64,000 bases of DNA from Ignavibacteriota bacterium (GCA_020437545.1 JAGQWH010000001.1:1-64000), one strand, 5' to 3'; positions 1 to 9,100 are shown, counted from the stretch's first letter. Translations and numbers: made by a program. The notes: generated by a model not told the origin, from the letters alone.

Positions 1-646
1 ATGGAGGTGTCGGAACCCAGTAGCCGGTTCCTGCCGGTGGAACGTAACCCGGATCTGTATTGTGAAGCTGACCTTCATTTCCGCCGTCAGTTAAAGACCA
101 GTTGTATATTGCTGATGCAATATTTTCTCCGAAAATTTTTGATCGTGAAAAAATTTCAGAAGATACCTGTGTCTGATAAGTTGTATTAAAAGCATCCTCA
201 AGAGAATCTATTGATGCAAGATTTTGTGCGGAAGCATTAAAATACATTTTTCTTATAATGAAAGCCAGCGCTGCATTTGCGCAAACTGGCCAGCTATATA
301 CTTCTGTTGAATTAATTTCCGGAAGTGCCGTTAAATCGTTAAGCTGACCTTTTAAAGACCGGTAATCAGGCATTCCGGGAACCACAGATTCATAAAGTGT
401 AATTCCTGTGTAACCAAGTGCTCTGGAAGCTACGGGAGGTGTTATGCCGGATGTTTCTTTAATTAATCTGATTTCAAGATTATACCACTGTAAGGCTACA
501 TCAGAAGTATATGAACTTGTTAAAGTACTTGTTTGATTAGTACTGTTAACCGGTGAATCAGCATTATCACTGCAACCTGATAAATAGAATGATGAGATTA
601 CTACAATGCTGAAAAAAATAAACAAAGCAATAATGTTTTTTTTCAT
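1..646 (-). CDS. Vanadium haloperoxidase-like (PAP2 superfamily) lipoprotein, C-terminus off the window
   Basis: I translated this on the minus strand from the ATG at 646-644; the frame stays open to the window edge, so only about 215 N-terminal residues are visible. They begin MKKNIIALFIFFSIVV and reach a lipobox-like LSGC, so an outer-membrane or periplasmic lipoprotein is likely. The stretch ALQWYNLEIRLIKETSG, PPVASRALGY and TLYESVVPG matches the N-terminal helical part of vanadium-dependent haloperoxidase/PAP2 proteins, and GTGYWVPTPP near the edge fits too. The catalytic Arg/His motifs would lie beyond base 1, so I infer the family only and cannot say whether it is a haloperoxidase or a phosphatase. 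Confidence 0.7.
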   Translation of the reverse strand, partial: MKKNIIALFIFFSIVVISSFYLSGCSDNADSPVNSTNQTSTLTSSYTSDVALQWYNLEIRLIKETSGITPPVASRALGYTGITLYESVVPGMPDYRSLKGQLNDLTALPEINSTEVYSWPVCANAALAFIIRKMYFNASAQNLASIDSLEDAFNTTYQTQVSSEIFSRSKIFGENIASAIYNWSLTDGGNEGQLHNTDPGYVPPAGTGYWVPTPP

Positions 647-1069
647 GATAATATGTTTTGAAATTTGGAATATGTTGTCAGGTAAAACATTGGGTGATTT
701 CAAAGAGAGAATGCTGCCGGGCAGAATTTCTTCTCTTCTATAGAAGTATAAAAAATACGGAATCTCCCGTATATGAAAATTAATATTTTCAAAATACTAC
801 TTTACTTAAGCTGAGACCCGGTTGTTTATGCAAATTAAAAAAATCAAAAATCAAAGTTCAGTCTATATTTTATCACTATATACCATAGAATCATACATAA
901 GATGAAATGATCTTATTTATATTGAATTAAAAGTTCTTTCCATTTTCAATAATTTTTTGATCTGAATCAATAAGCATATTTAAAATCCCTTTTACTCTTT
1001 GTATCTTCTTTTCCGGGATCTGAGGCAGCGGAATTCCGGTAAGAAAATTATAAATTTAAAAAAACTGAA
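647..1069. other. Intergenic region with a possible gene remnant
   Basis: This is an AT-rich spacer between divergent genes. The only coding-like signal is a 42-codon open stretch on the minus strand (about 1055 down to the stop at 929-927), reading LTGIPLPQIPEKK followed by IQRVKGILNMLID. It has no start codon because an in-frame stop lies just upstream. It could be the tail of a decayed gene. I see no RNA gene or clear terminator here; promoters for the two divergent genes are presumably inside. Confidence 0.35.
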
Positions 1070-1450
1070 ATGAAATTTGATTCACAGATAACATTCCTCA
1101 GCGTTAAGGATCTTAAAGCCACTTCTTCCTTTTATGAAAATAATTTTGGGTTTAAATTGATACTCGATCAGGGTCAGTGCCGGATCTATAAGACACCGGC
1201 GAGTTCTTATATCGGGTTTTGTGAAAAGGAAAATGTGATCGTTAATGAAAATGTCGTGATCACATTTGTTACTGAAGAAGTTGATAAGGTTTTTGAAGAA
1301 CTTAAATTAAAAGTGTCTGAAATTGAAATCGTAAAAGAACCGGCTTTGAACGAACGGTTTAAAATTTATAATGGCTTTATAAAGGATCCCGATGGATATC
1401 TTATTGAAATTCAAAGATTTGAATCTCCTGAATGGAATGAGAATAAGTGA
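1070..1450 (+). CDS. VOC family (glyoxalase/bleomycin-resistance fold) protein
   Basis: A 126-residue protein, the usual length of a single-domain vicinal oxygen chelate protein. It starts with the typical strand-helix pattern (ITFLSVKDLKATSSFYENNF) and ends in the family's last strand, DPDGYLIEIQRF, whose Glu is commonly a metal ligand. Such proteins include glyoxalase I, ring-cleaving dioxygenases and antibiotic-binding proteins, and the sequence alone does not say which. psuG follows about 20 bases later on the same strand, so the two may share a transcript, although no functional link is evident. Confidence 0.8.
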   Translation: MKFDSQITFLSVKDLKATSSFYENNFGFKLILDQGQCRIYKTPASSYIGFCEKENVIVNENVVITFVTEEVDKVFEELKLKVSEIEIVKEPALNERFKIYNGFIKDPDGYLIEIQRFESPEWNENK

Positions 1451-1470
1451 TAATTTAAAACAAATTGTTA

Positions 1471-2382
1471 ATGAATACTGATTTTAAAAAATATTTAAGC
1501 TTTTCCGAAGAGGTAAAAGATGCTCTGTCTGAATCCAAACCCATTGTGGCTCTTGAGTCAACGATCATATCCCACGGAATGCCTTATCCGCAGAATTATG
1601 AAACTGCCTATAAGATTGAAAACACTGTCCGTGAAAACGGGGCGGTACCGGCTACGATTGCTCTGCTTAACGGTAAGATAAAAACAGGTCTGAATAATAA
1701 TGAGATCGAATTTCTGTCAAAAGAATCCGGAATTCTCAAAGCTTCCCGGAGAGACTTACCGATCATCATTTCACAAAAACTGAATGCCGCTACAACTGTC
1801 TCTGCTACAATGATCTGCGCAGCGCTTGCCGGGATAAAGATATTTGCGACGGGCGGGATCGGCGGTGTTCACAGGAATGCGCAGAATACTTTTGATATCT
1901 CGGCTGACCTGACCGAACTTGCACAAACCAACGTAGCAGTCGTATCAGCCGGCGTTAAGTCAATACTGGATATAGGTCTTACGCTTGAATATCTCGAAAC
2001 AATGGGAGTTCCGGTCATAGGATATAAGACAGAAGAGTTCCCGGCGTTTTATACAAGGGAGTCCGGATATAAGGTTAATTACAAACTCAATACTCCGAAA
2101 GAAATTGCTGATGCGGTCAAAACTAAATGGGAGCTTGGATTAAATGGCGGAGTGATAATTGCCAATCCTATCCCGGAAGAATTTTCTTTTGATAAAATAT
2201 TGATAGACAAAGCTATCGATGAAGCTTTGGCAAAAGCAGATGAAAAAGGGATCAAAGGCAAGGATGTCACTCCTTTTTTATTATCGGAAATAAAGGAGAT
2301 CACGAAAGGAAAGAGTCTGGATGCGAATATACAACTGGTGCTGAATAATGCGAAGCTGGCGGCTCTTATTAGTATTGAGTAG
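1471..2382 (+). CDS. psuG: Pseudouridine-5'-phosphate glycosidase PsuG
   Basis: PsuG reversibly splits pseudouridine 5'-phosphate into uracil and ribose 5-phosphate in the cytoplasm during pseudouridine salvage. About 303 residues match the full family: the N-terminal VALESTIISHGMPYPQN motif, the ARENGAVPATIA-like segment, KASRRDLP, TGGIGGVHR, NTFDISADL and the conserved GVKSILDIG. I chose ATG at 1471; an in-frame TTG two codons earlier (1465) is possible. No pseudouridine kinase (psuK) is adjacent; the PfkB kinase at 26526 is far away. The last codons and the stop lie inside a heptamer-like repeat (AGTATTG units). Confidence 0.93.
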   Translation: MNTDFKKYLSFSEEVKDALSESKPIVALESTIISHGMPYPQNYETAYKIENTVRENGAVPATIALLNGKIKTGLNNNEIEFLSKESGILKASRRDLPIIISQKLNAATTVSATMICAALAGIKIFATGGIGGVHRNAQNTFDISADLTELAQTNVAVVSAGVKSILDIGLTLEYLETMGVPVIGYKTEEFPAFYTRESGYKVNYKLNTPKEIADAVKTKWELGLNGGVIIANPIPEEFSFDKILIDKAIDEALAKADEKGIKGKDVTPFLLSEIKEITKGKSLDANIQLVLNNAKLAALISIE

Positions 2383-2451
2383 TGAGTATTGTGTATTGAG
2401 TAAAAGAAATTACAAATTACAAATTTCGAATTTCGAATTTCGAATTACGAA
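2371..2451 (+). repeat. Heptanucleotide tandem repeats at the psuG 3' end
   Basis: From inside the last psuG codons, seven-base units run AGTATTG, AGTAGTG, AGTATTG, TGTATTG and then decay. A second block at about 2409-2451 is built of ATTACAA and AATTTCG/AATTACG units, again period seven. The array overlaps the stop codon. Function is unknown; similar heptamer arrays follow other genes in this window. Confidence 0.8.
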
Positions 2452-2543
2452 AAAATTATTTAAATAGGATCAGGAAACAATGACTATCAATCACTGAAAC
2501 CATTCTCTGGAGCTTTAGAGATAGTGAGAAAACTAAAACAAGT

Positions 2544-2575
2544 TGTCATTCCCGAGTGCTTCTGGCGGGAATCCA
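2544..2575. repeat. REP-like palindrome (GTCATTCCCG type)
   Basis: ATTCCCG at 2548-2554 pairs with CGGGAAT at 2566-2572, inside a sequence of the form GTCATTCCCG...CGGGAATCCAT. A related copy occurs at about 50184-50210. The core is a word I have seen in intergenic regions of many unrelated bacteria, which suggests a dispersed REP-type element. There is no T-run, so it is not a typical terminator. Confidence 0.65.
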
Positions 2576-2723
2576 TTAAGGTTGAGCAGATAATATTTTA
2601 TGAACGAAAACTTTTAACAAACCGTATTCGCTGACAATTAAATCGAACTGTTCGAAAATTCCAAATAGTTAAGACTTAAGGAAAAAGATATGTTTCAATG
2701 GTTATCTCAAATTATAAATTTTT

Positions 2724-4136
2724 ATGAAACACATTTTTAAAATATTATTTCTGACTTTTATTGTCTCTAATATTTCAGCTGCTCAGCAGGTGATGTGGCA
2801 GAGATATTATGATGTTAATAATAAACCGGACTCCGGTCAGGATGTGTTACATACCTTTGACGGAGGATACGCGTTTTGCGGGTACGGAGGAGGTAGTTTA
2901 CTTTTGATGAAAGTAAATTCTATGGGAATACCAGAGTGGCAAAGAGTAATACCAGATAGTAACTCAAGATACAGAGCTTATTCTATGCAACAAACAAACG
3001 ATAGCGGTTTTATAATTACAGGAGATGTCAGAAATGATTCAATGTTATTACTGAAAACTGACAAAAACGGAATTCAGGAATGGCATAAAACTTTTACGAA
3101 TCCAAACGGACTTTCCAGAGGATATTCGATAAAAATTACTAATGATAACGGCTATATTATTTGCGGAGATATATTTTATTTTTCACCGCCGGGTATCAAA
3201 GCTTATGTTGTAAAAACAGATTCAGTAGGAAATTTACAATGGTCAATGGAATATGACAGTCTATTTAGTTCAGACATTATTCAAACATCTGATAACAATT
3301 ATTACTTTATTGGAGGTTCGAGCTTGAAAAAAATAAATTCGGATGGTTACCTCTTATGGACAAGATTTATTGGAAATGGATTATATAAATTCATTATATA
3401 TTCGGATAGTATTTTTTTTATATGTGGTACTCAAACAATTTCTTACTCTTACATGAAATTATCAAAAGTTGATACTACTGGTAATATATATTGGCAAAAA
3501 ACTTATAATGAAAATTCAAATTGTGTTAATTTATGTATGACTAATAATGGAGATATTGCGATGATAGGTACAGCATTTTGTGACAGTATTAATCCAGTTG
3601 TAAACGTAGCAATTTTAAAAGTTGATCAAACAGGCAAATTGCTTTTTTCAAGCAGGATTAATTCCACTACTAACATTAATGGTGAGGCATTTGCAATCAA
3701 AAGTACTTTTGATAATGGTTTTATAATTTCAGGCGCAACTGATTACGGAGGGACAAGCTTTAATATAAATGCCTTAGTAATTAAAACCGATTCATTAGGA
3801 AATACTTCCAAAATTGTAAATATTGAAAACAATGGAGTTTCATTTTCAAATGATTTTGTTTTATATCAAAATTATCCAAATCCATTTAATCCAACCAGTA
3901 TTTTGGAATTTGAGATTTCGGAAAATGGTCCGCCGCGGCGGATTGTTTCATTAAAAGTATATAATGCTTTGGGAATGGAAGTCGCTGATTTGGTTAATGA
4001 GAAGAAGTCTGCCGGAAGATACTCTGTTTCATTCGATGGCAGTAATTTACCGAGCGGAGTTTATTTTTATAAGCTGTCCGTCACAGGCGGTGGGAGAGAT
4101 TTTACTGAGACGAAACGGATGGTTTTGCTGAAATAA
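2724..4136 (+). CDS. Secreted protein with tandem beta-propeller-like repeats and a T9SS sorting domain
   Basis: A 470-residue protein with an N-terminal signal peptide (MKHIFKILFLTFIVSNISA) and a repeated pattern, about every 45-50 residues, of (N/D)GG(Y/F)(A/I)(F/I)xG followed by LLLMKVNSMGIPEWQR-type strands, as in delta-60 or propeller-like proteins. The last about 90 residues are a type A T9SS C-terminal domain: YQNYPNPFNP, VYNALGMEV, and a terminal SGVYFYKL...KRMVLLK. It is therefore expected on the cell surface or outside. Inside the sorting domain PPRRI is encoded by a perfect 12-base palindrome (3930-3941) that looks inserted. Ligand unknown. Confidence 0.88.
   Translation: MKHIFKILFLTFIVSNISAAQQVMWQRYYDVNNKPDSGQDVLHTFDGGYAFCGYGGGSLLLMKVNSMGIPEWQRVIPDSNSRYRAYSMQQTNDSGFIITGDVRNDSMLLLKTDKNGIQEWHKTFTNPNGLSRGYSIKITNDNGYIICGDIFYFSPPGIKAYVVKTDSVGNLQWSMEYDSLFSSDIIQTSDNNYYFIGGSSLKKINSDGYLLWTRFIGNGLYKFIIYSDSIFFICGTQTISYSYMKLSKVDTTGNIYWQKTYNENSNCVNLCMTNNGDIAMIGTAFCDSINPVVNVAILKVDQTGKLLFSSRINSTTNINGEAFAIKSTFDNGFIISGATDYGGTSFNINALVIKTDSLGNTSKIVNIENNGVSFSNDFVLYQNYPNPFNPTSILEFEISENGPPRRIVSLKVYNALGMEVADLVNEKKSAGRYSVSFDGSNLPSGVYFYKLSVTGGGRDFTETKRMVLLK
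3930..3941. repeat. GC-rich palindrome inside a coding region
   Basis: CCGCCGCGGCGG is a perfect 12-base palindrome in an otherwise AT-rich gene, encoding Pro-Pro-Arg-Arg within the T9SS domain. The following bases, giving CCGCGGCGGATTGT, recur exactly at 4196-4209 in the inverted-repeat element just downstream of the gene; a variant (CCGCGGATTG) is at about 42613. Confidence 0.7.
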
Positions 4137-4152
4137 AAAATAATTAATATGC

Positions 4153-4380
4153 AAAACAGGAGTTTTGCTTACAAGTGCGTTCCCAAACAGTCTGGCCGCG
4201 GCGGATTGTAAACGAGCAATAAAGAAGGATCTGCCTCGGAGTCTCAAAGACTCCAAGGTAAAAATCTTTAAAATGCTCTTCTTTGATCCGCCGCTGCGGA
4301 TTAGAGACTTCGAGGCGGATTTGAGGCAAAAATGCATTTTCGGATAACTTGAGAGTTCGGGAACGAGCAACTTCCTGTTT
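4153..4380. repeat. Inverted-repeat element, copy A (GTTCCCAAAC termini)
   Basis: A roughly 228-base element. Its left end has a mini-hairpin (GCAAAAC-AGGA-GTTTTGC, 4151-4168) followed by AAGTGCGTTCCCAAAC (4173-4188); its right end has GTTCGGGAACGAGC followed by AACTTCCTGTTT, complementary to the left end with some mismatches. The interior holds nested short palindromes (CCGCGG cores; GGAGTCTCAAAGACTCC). Much of the interior matches copy B at 48492-48650, including AAAATGCTCTTCTTTGA. Short open frames inside it are produced by the repeat and are not called as genes. Confidence 0.8.
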
Positions 4381-4456
4381 ATACCATTATTTCAATTACA
4401 ATTTAAACTATAATAAATTATTTTACACAATTCCAAAAACTAAAATTAAACCTTAT

Positions 4457-4891
4457 ATGAAAACTTTAAAAATAAATTCAGCTATTCTGTTACTATCCTT
4501 TATATTAATCACCGGCTGCGGGAAGAGCGATGACAAAACTGCCGGGAATGATGCGGGTAAGAAGGAAGTTACCGAACAGACTCAAAAATCAACTGAAGAG
4601 AATACTGCTGTAATTGAAGGCGAAGTGGTCGAGATCAAACTCCCGACAATGCAGTGCAGTATGTGCAAGAAAACCATTGAAAAAGAAGTTAAGAAACTCG
4701 AAGGTGTGAACGATGTCAATGTAGTTGTAAAAGAGAAAGTTGCAAAAGTAACCTACGACAAGTCAAAAACTGATGTTGGTTCGATAGAAGGTGTGATAAT
4801 TTCAGCAGGTTATCAGGCAAATGACAAACCGGCGAATAAAGAGGCTTATGAGAAGCTGGATGACTGTTGTAAAATAGGAGCGCACGATTAA
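4457..4891 (+). CDS. Heavy-metal-associated (HMA) domain lipoprotein
   Basis: A 144-residue protein starting at ATG 4457. Its signal peptide ends in the lipobox ITGC, followed by a charged linker (about residues 22-60) and an HMA-type ferredoxin-like domain with the CSMC metal site (LPTMQCSMCKKTIEKEV) and the usual GVNDVNV and KVTYD strands. By family it would bind Cu or a similar soft metal in the periplasm; it lies about 320 bases before the copper-dependent respiratory operon, so a role in copper handling is a reasonable inference. CC near the C-terminus (DDCCKIG) is an extra possible metal site. Confidence 0.85.
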   Translation: MKTLKINSAILLLSFILITGCGKSDDKTAGNDAGKKEVTEQTQKSTEENTAVIEGEVVEIKLPTMQCSMCKKTIEKEVKKLEGVNDVNVVVKEKVAKVTYDKSKTDVGSIEGVIISAGYQANDKPANKEAYEKLDDCCKIGAHD

Positions 4892-4896
4892 GAGCA

Positions 4897-4975
4897 GTTA
4901 AAAGTTAAAAGTTAAAAGTTAAAAGTTGAAAGTTAAAAGTTGAAAGTTAAAAGTTAAAAGTTAAAAGTTAAAAGT
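4897..4975 (+). repeat. Heptamer array, AGTTAAA/AGTTGAA units
   Basis: About 11 copies of a seven-base unit (AGTTAAA with AGTTGAA variants) start six bases after the stop of the HMA lipoprotein. The unit is nearly identical to the one at 12267-12344, so the same word seeded two sites. No spacers and no palindromic structure, so this is not CRISPR. Confidence 0.9.
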
Positions 4976-4997
4976 ATCTCAGACTTATGAGCTTTTA

Positions 4998-5027
4998 TTT
5001 AATACTTAATACCTAATACTTAGTACC
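4998..5027. repeat. Short heptamer array, AATACTT/AATACCT units
   Basis: About four copies of AATACYT in tandem, the same word as the array behind dnaN at 60554-60582, lying immediately before a terminator hairpin. Confidence 0.75.
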
Positions 5028-5034
5028 ATTTTCT

Positions 5035-5069
5035 AAGACTGTATAATTTAATTTGTACAGTCTTTTTTT
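5035..5069 (+). terminator. Rho-independent terminator before the respiratory operon
   Basis: AAGACTGTA (5035-5043) pairs with TACAGTCTT (5056-5064) across a 12-base AT loop and is followed by a run of T. It would end transcription from the HMA lipoprotein and insulate the ActA promoter. Confidence 0.8.
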
Positions 5070-5185
5070 ATATAAAAGAAAAGTAAAAGGTCAATGGAAA
5101 AATGAGATTATTTCAGTGTAAAGAAAATTTTAAAAAAGTGTGAAAAGAGTTTAAATAAGTCATAGAAATGAAAAAAGAATTTTCC

Positions 5186-5193
5186 TATATTTG
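5186..5193 (+). promoter_or_regulatory. Probable -7 box for the ACIII operon
   Basis: TATATTTG fits the Bacteroidota -7 element TAnnTTTG, ending 17 bases before the ActA ATG. A TTTG -33 element at the ideal 19-base spacing is not present, so this is a partial match. Confidence 0.45.
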
Positions 5194-5210
5194 CAGACAA
5201 TAAATATTTA

Positions 5211-5798
5211 ATGAAAAATTTTTTACTCGACTACAACCTCAAAGTTCGCTTACCTATCCTGATTTTCGTTGTTTTAGCAGTTTTTGTAATCACTTATTAT
5301 GTTTCTTATGCAGAAAGAATGGGTGTCGGATATCAGCCCGTACAGCCGATTCTTTATTCACATAAGCTTCATGCAGGTGATCTCAAAATTGACTGCCGTT
5401 ACTGCCACAGTGACGTCGAAAAATCAAGACAGGCGAACATACCGTCTGCAAAAGTGTGTATGAATTGTCATACGCAGGCAAGAACTGACAGACCTGAAAT
5501 TCAGAAACTTACAGAATATTACAATAAAGGCATTCCCATTGAATGGGTAAGGATTCATCGTGTGCCTGATTTTGCATACTTCAATCACAGTGTTCATGTC
5601 AATAAAGGCATAGACTGTTCCAACTGTCACGGTGATATAGCCGGGATGGATGTAGTGGAACAGGTAAAAGACTTTTCTATGCGGGCATGTCTGGATTGTC
5701 ACAGGAATCCGGAGACTACTATTAAGAACATTGTTCCGGGAAAGGATGCAAAAAACATTAACAATGGTCCGACCAATTGCGCTGCATGTCACAGATAG
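5211..5798 (+). CDS. actA: ActA, pentaheme cytochrome c subunit of alternative complex III
   Basis: A 195-residue membrane-anchored cytochrome with one N-terminal transmembrane segment (about residues 12-30) and five CxxCH heme sites: CRYCH, CMNCH, CSNCH, CLDCH and CAACH. Length, heme number and position as first gene of an ACIII cluster match ActA, the periplasmic electron-exit subunit of the quinol:cytochrome c oxidoreductase that replaces cytochrome bc1 in many Bacteroidota. The partners ActB, C, D/E and F follow on the same strand. Confidence 0.93.
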   Translation: MKNFLLDYNLKVRLPILIFVVLAVFVITYYVSYAERMGVGYQPVQPILYSHKLHAGDLKIDCRYCHSDVEKSRQANIPSAKVCMNCHTQARTDRPEIQKLTEYYNKGIPIEWVRIHRVPDFAYFNHSVHVNKGIDCSNCHGDIAGMDVVEQVKDFSMRACLDCHRNPETTIKNIVPGKDAKNINNGPTNCAACHR

Positions 5799-5910
5799 AT
5801 TTTTTAACCGGGATTTGGAATGGTATTCATGATGACTATGAAGAGATGATATTTCAGAACAGGATAAGTCTTCAGGTAATTTTTGAAACAGAAATTAATT
5901 AAAAATTAAA

Positions 5911-6153
5911 ATGACAAGCGTTACAAAAGAAAGCAAAAAAATAGAACGGAAAAAGTTTTTTATGTATTCCGGCGCAGCAGCGCTCGGGATATATGCGCTG
6001 CTAAAGAATCCCTTCAAATTATTGGGTAGTGACAGTAATAAAACAGGAGATAAAAAATCTGAATTGTATTCAGGCAAAATCAAGATCACTCAAAACCCAA
6101 ATGCCGTCACAAGAAACACAGGAAGAAATACTACTAAATTAAACAATGGATAA
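5911..6153 (+). CDS. Small Tat-signal-like protein between ActA and ActB
   Basis: An 80-residue protein. ERKKFFMYSGAAALGIYALL resembles a twin-arginine-type leader with the second position changed (KK rather than RR), then a basic, Asn/Thr-rich tail containing ITQNPNAVTRNTGRN. Small proteins with this layout are found beside molybdopterin-type and iron-sulfur oxidoreductase genes, but I know no assigned function. Its end overlaps the ActB start by 8 bases, so it is translated with ActB and may help assembly or export of that subunit (inference). Confidence 0.6.
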   Translation: MTSVTKESKKIERKKFFMYSGAAALGIYALLKNPFKLLGSDSNKTGDKKSELYSGKIKITQNPNAVTRNTGRNTTKLNNG

Positions 6154-9100
6154 TAAAAATATTAATTCGGAAAAATCAGAATCCGGTAAAGATACAGACA
6201 GAGAGAAGTCAACTCCGGTAAAACTAATACCGGACACTGCTATGCAATCTCAGGAACATCAGAACAGTCAGGAAAAGGATATCAATTACTGGCAGAGTTT
6301 CAGAGATCTTTACAATGATCCTGATTTTATTGCGGAAAAGAAAAAAGAATTCTCACCGGGTGCATTGGACAGACCGGATGAAAGTTCATTTTCAAAATTC
6401 TCAAGAAGAAAATTTCTTGCGCTTTTAAGTGCATCTGCTGCAGTAGCGGCTTCGGGCTGTTCGAATTTCAGAGATAAAGGAAAGTTTGTTCCATATAACA
6501 GCAAGCCCGAATCAGTAACGATCGGAAATCCGACTTACTATGCTTCTACCTGCACAGGCTGTTCGAGCGTTTGCGGACTTTTGATAAAGACACTTGAAGG
6601 ACGTCCCGTGAAAGTTGACGGTAATCCCGATCATCCTGTCAGCAAAGGCAAGATCTGCGCTATAGGACAGGCAAGCGTGATGAATCTGTATGATCCGGAA
6701 AGATTGAAGAATCCTGTTTCAGGTGGCAATGATGTTACCTGGGCTGATGCTGATGATAAGATCATTGGTGAATTGAAAAATGCCGCTTCCGGCGGAAAAG
6801 AGATCGCTATTGTAACCAATTCAGTAACTTCACCTTCCGGAAAAAAATTATTAAACGAATTTGTAACAGCTTATCCGACAGCAAAGATATATTCATACGA
6901 ACTTGTAAATGACTCACCGAGAAATTCCGCATGGGAAAAGTGCTACGGTCAGAAATTATACCCGGTAATAAAATGGAATGATGCAAAGATCATACTTTCG
7001 CTTGAGTCTGATTTCCTCGGCTCGGAAGGCAATAAAGTCGAAACGTCAAGACTCTATTCAGAGAACAGGGATGCATTCAACGGTAAAGAATTCAACCGTC
7101 TTTACTCAGTAGAAGGAAGCGCGAGTGTCACGGGACTGAATGCTGATTACAGAATGATCTTAAGAACCGATGCCATTGAAGAATTTGTAATTTGTCTTTT
7201 AAATGAATTTTTAGTCAAAGAGAAAATTTCAGATTATGCCGCTGATACAGGCATTGCATCGAAATTATCTTCATATAATTTAGATGCTTTTGCAGAGGCG
7301 AACGGAATTTCAAAAGAAGTACTGGAGCATTTGATCTCTGATCTTAAGAAAAATCAGGGCAGCTCTTATGTAAGCGCAGGATCTTCACTTCCTGAGTCCA
7401 CGCACATTGCAGTCAACCTCTTAAATGAAGTTTTAGGAAATTCAAAATTATATTCCAAAGAAGTTTCTAATGTATCCCAGATCCCGCTCAGCACAAAAGC
7501 AGAGCTGGAAGATCTTGCAAATGACATGAGATCAGGAAAAGTCGGAGCGGTAATACATTACGATTCAAATCCTGTTTATCACTTACCTTCAGATCTTGGA
7601 TATGCAGAAGCCATTAAGAACATTTCTCTTGTGATATCAATGTCAGAAGGTGAGAATGAGTCTACTGCAGTAAGCAGTTATGTGCTACCGATAAATTCTA
7701 TGTTCGAGTCATGGGGAGATTTCCAGACGAGAAGTACTTTTATCAGCCTTCAGCAGCCGGTAATTGCTCCTCTGTACAATACAAGACAGAAGGAAGAAAT
7801 TTTACTGACATGGGCTAAAGGAAATAAAGATGCATTTAATATTGATGTTTATCACAATTATATAAAAGACAACTGGAAAGCCGGCGTACTTTCACAAAAT
7901 ACTGCGGAAGCTGATTTTATGAAAGCATGGTACGGTGCTCTGAATGACGGTGTAGTATCGGTTAAGAAAGCGGTAGTAGAATCTGCCGGAGAGACTGAAA
8001 CTGTCACAACTCCAACCGGATTTAAACCCGAAGCATTCACAGCCGGAAGTCAGAAGATGACTCCGGGAAGCGATTTTGTTGTATTGCTTACAAGAAACTC
8101 TTCACTTGGAGACGGAAGATTCGCAAACAATGGCTGGCTTCAGGAATTACCTAAGTCAGTATCCAGAGTTGCATGGGACAATTATGCTGCAATATCGGTG
8201 CAGGATGCAAAGGAAATGGGACTTGAAAGCAATGACCTTATTAAAATAACTACAGCAGGCGGAGAACTTGAGATTCCGGTTTTTATTCAACCGGGCGCTG
8301 CTAAAGGCGTTCTTGCGATCGAACTCGGATACGGAAGAAGTGAATGCGGTACTGTAGGTAAAGATGTAGGATTTAATGCAAATAAACTTATGTCAAAAAA
8401 TTCCGCTCTTACTCCATGGCTGATGAATGACGCAAAGGTCAGCAAGGCAGGCGGTACATATCAGATAGTTACCACTCAGGATCACTATGCATTTGACGAA
8501 CCGCTTTATAAAGACATACAATACAGAAGAGAGATCATTCAGGAAGGTACATATTTCGGATATAAAGAGAATGCAAATTTCCTTGAAGACAGACATACAA
8601 AATATACGGAAGAAGAAAGAGACAAACTTAAAGTTGGAAGTATAAACAAGCAGTATAAACACACAGGTACAAAATGGGGAATGGTCATTGACCTCAATAA
8701 GTGTACAGGATGTAATGAATGTGTAGCTGCCTGTAATGTTGAGAACAATATCCCGGTAGTCGGTAAAGAACAGGTTGGCAAGCACAGAGTAATGCAATGG
8801 TTGAGAATTGACAGATATTATGCAGGTACGCCCGAAGCTCCTAAAGCAAGTTTCCAGCCGATGCTTTGTCAGCATTGCGACTTTGCGCCATGCGAGAATG
8901 TATGTCCGGTAGCGGCAACGACTCACAGTCCGGACGGTATCAACGGAATGGCATACAACAGATGCGTAGGTACAAGATACTGCTCAAACAACTGTCCTTA
9001 CAAAGTCAGACGTTTCAATTATTTCAATTTCAGAGATCATTTCAGAGACAGCATTCAGCAGGAAGAGTCATTTTCGCTGATGGCTAATCCGGAAGTAACT

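Noticed and set aside
1465-1470. TTG start two codons upstream for psuG
   Set aside because: In frame, but the ATG at 1471 is at the normal position before the conserved part and there is no ribosome-binding site favouring TTG.
4144-4347. Overlapping open frames of about 60 codons on both strands
   Set aside because: They lie inside inverted-repeat element A, and a similar peptide arises from copy B (48540-48740) through shared DNA repeat sequence. This is repeat-derived, not a gene.
8393-8926. A 177-codon open frame opposite actB
   Set aside because: It is antisense to the conserved iron-sulfur domain of ActB and has no family resemblance.
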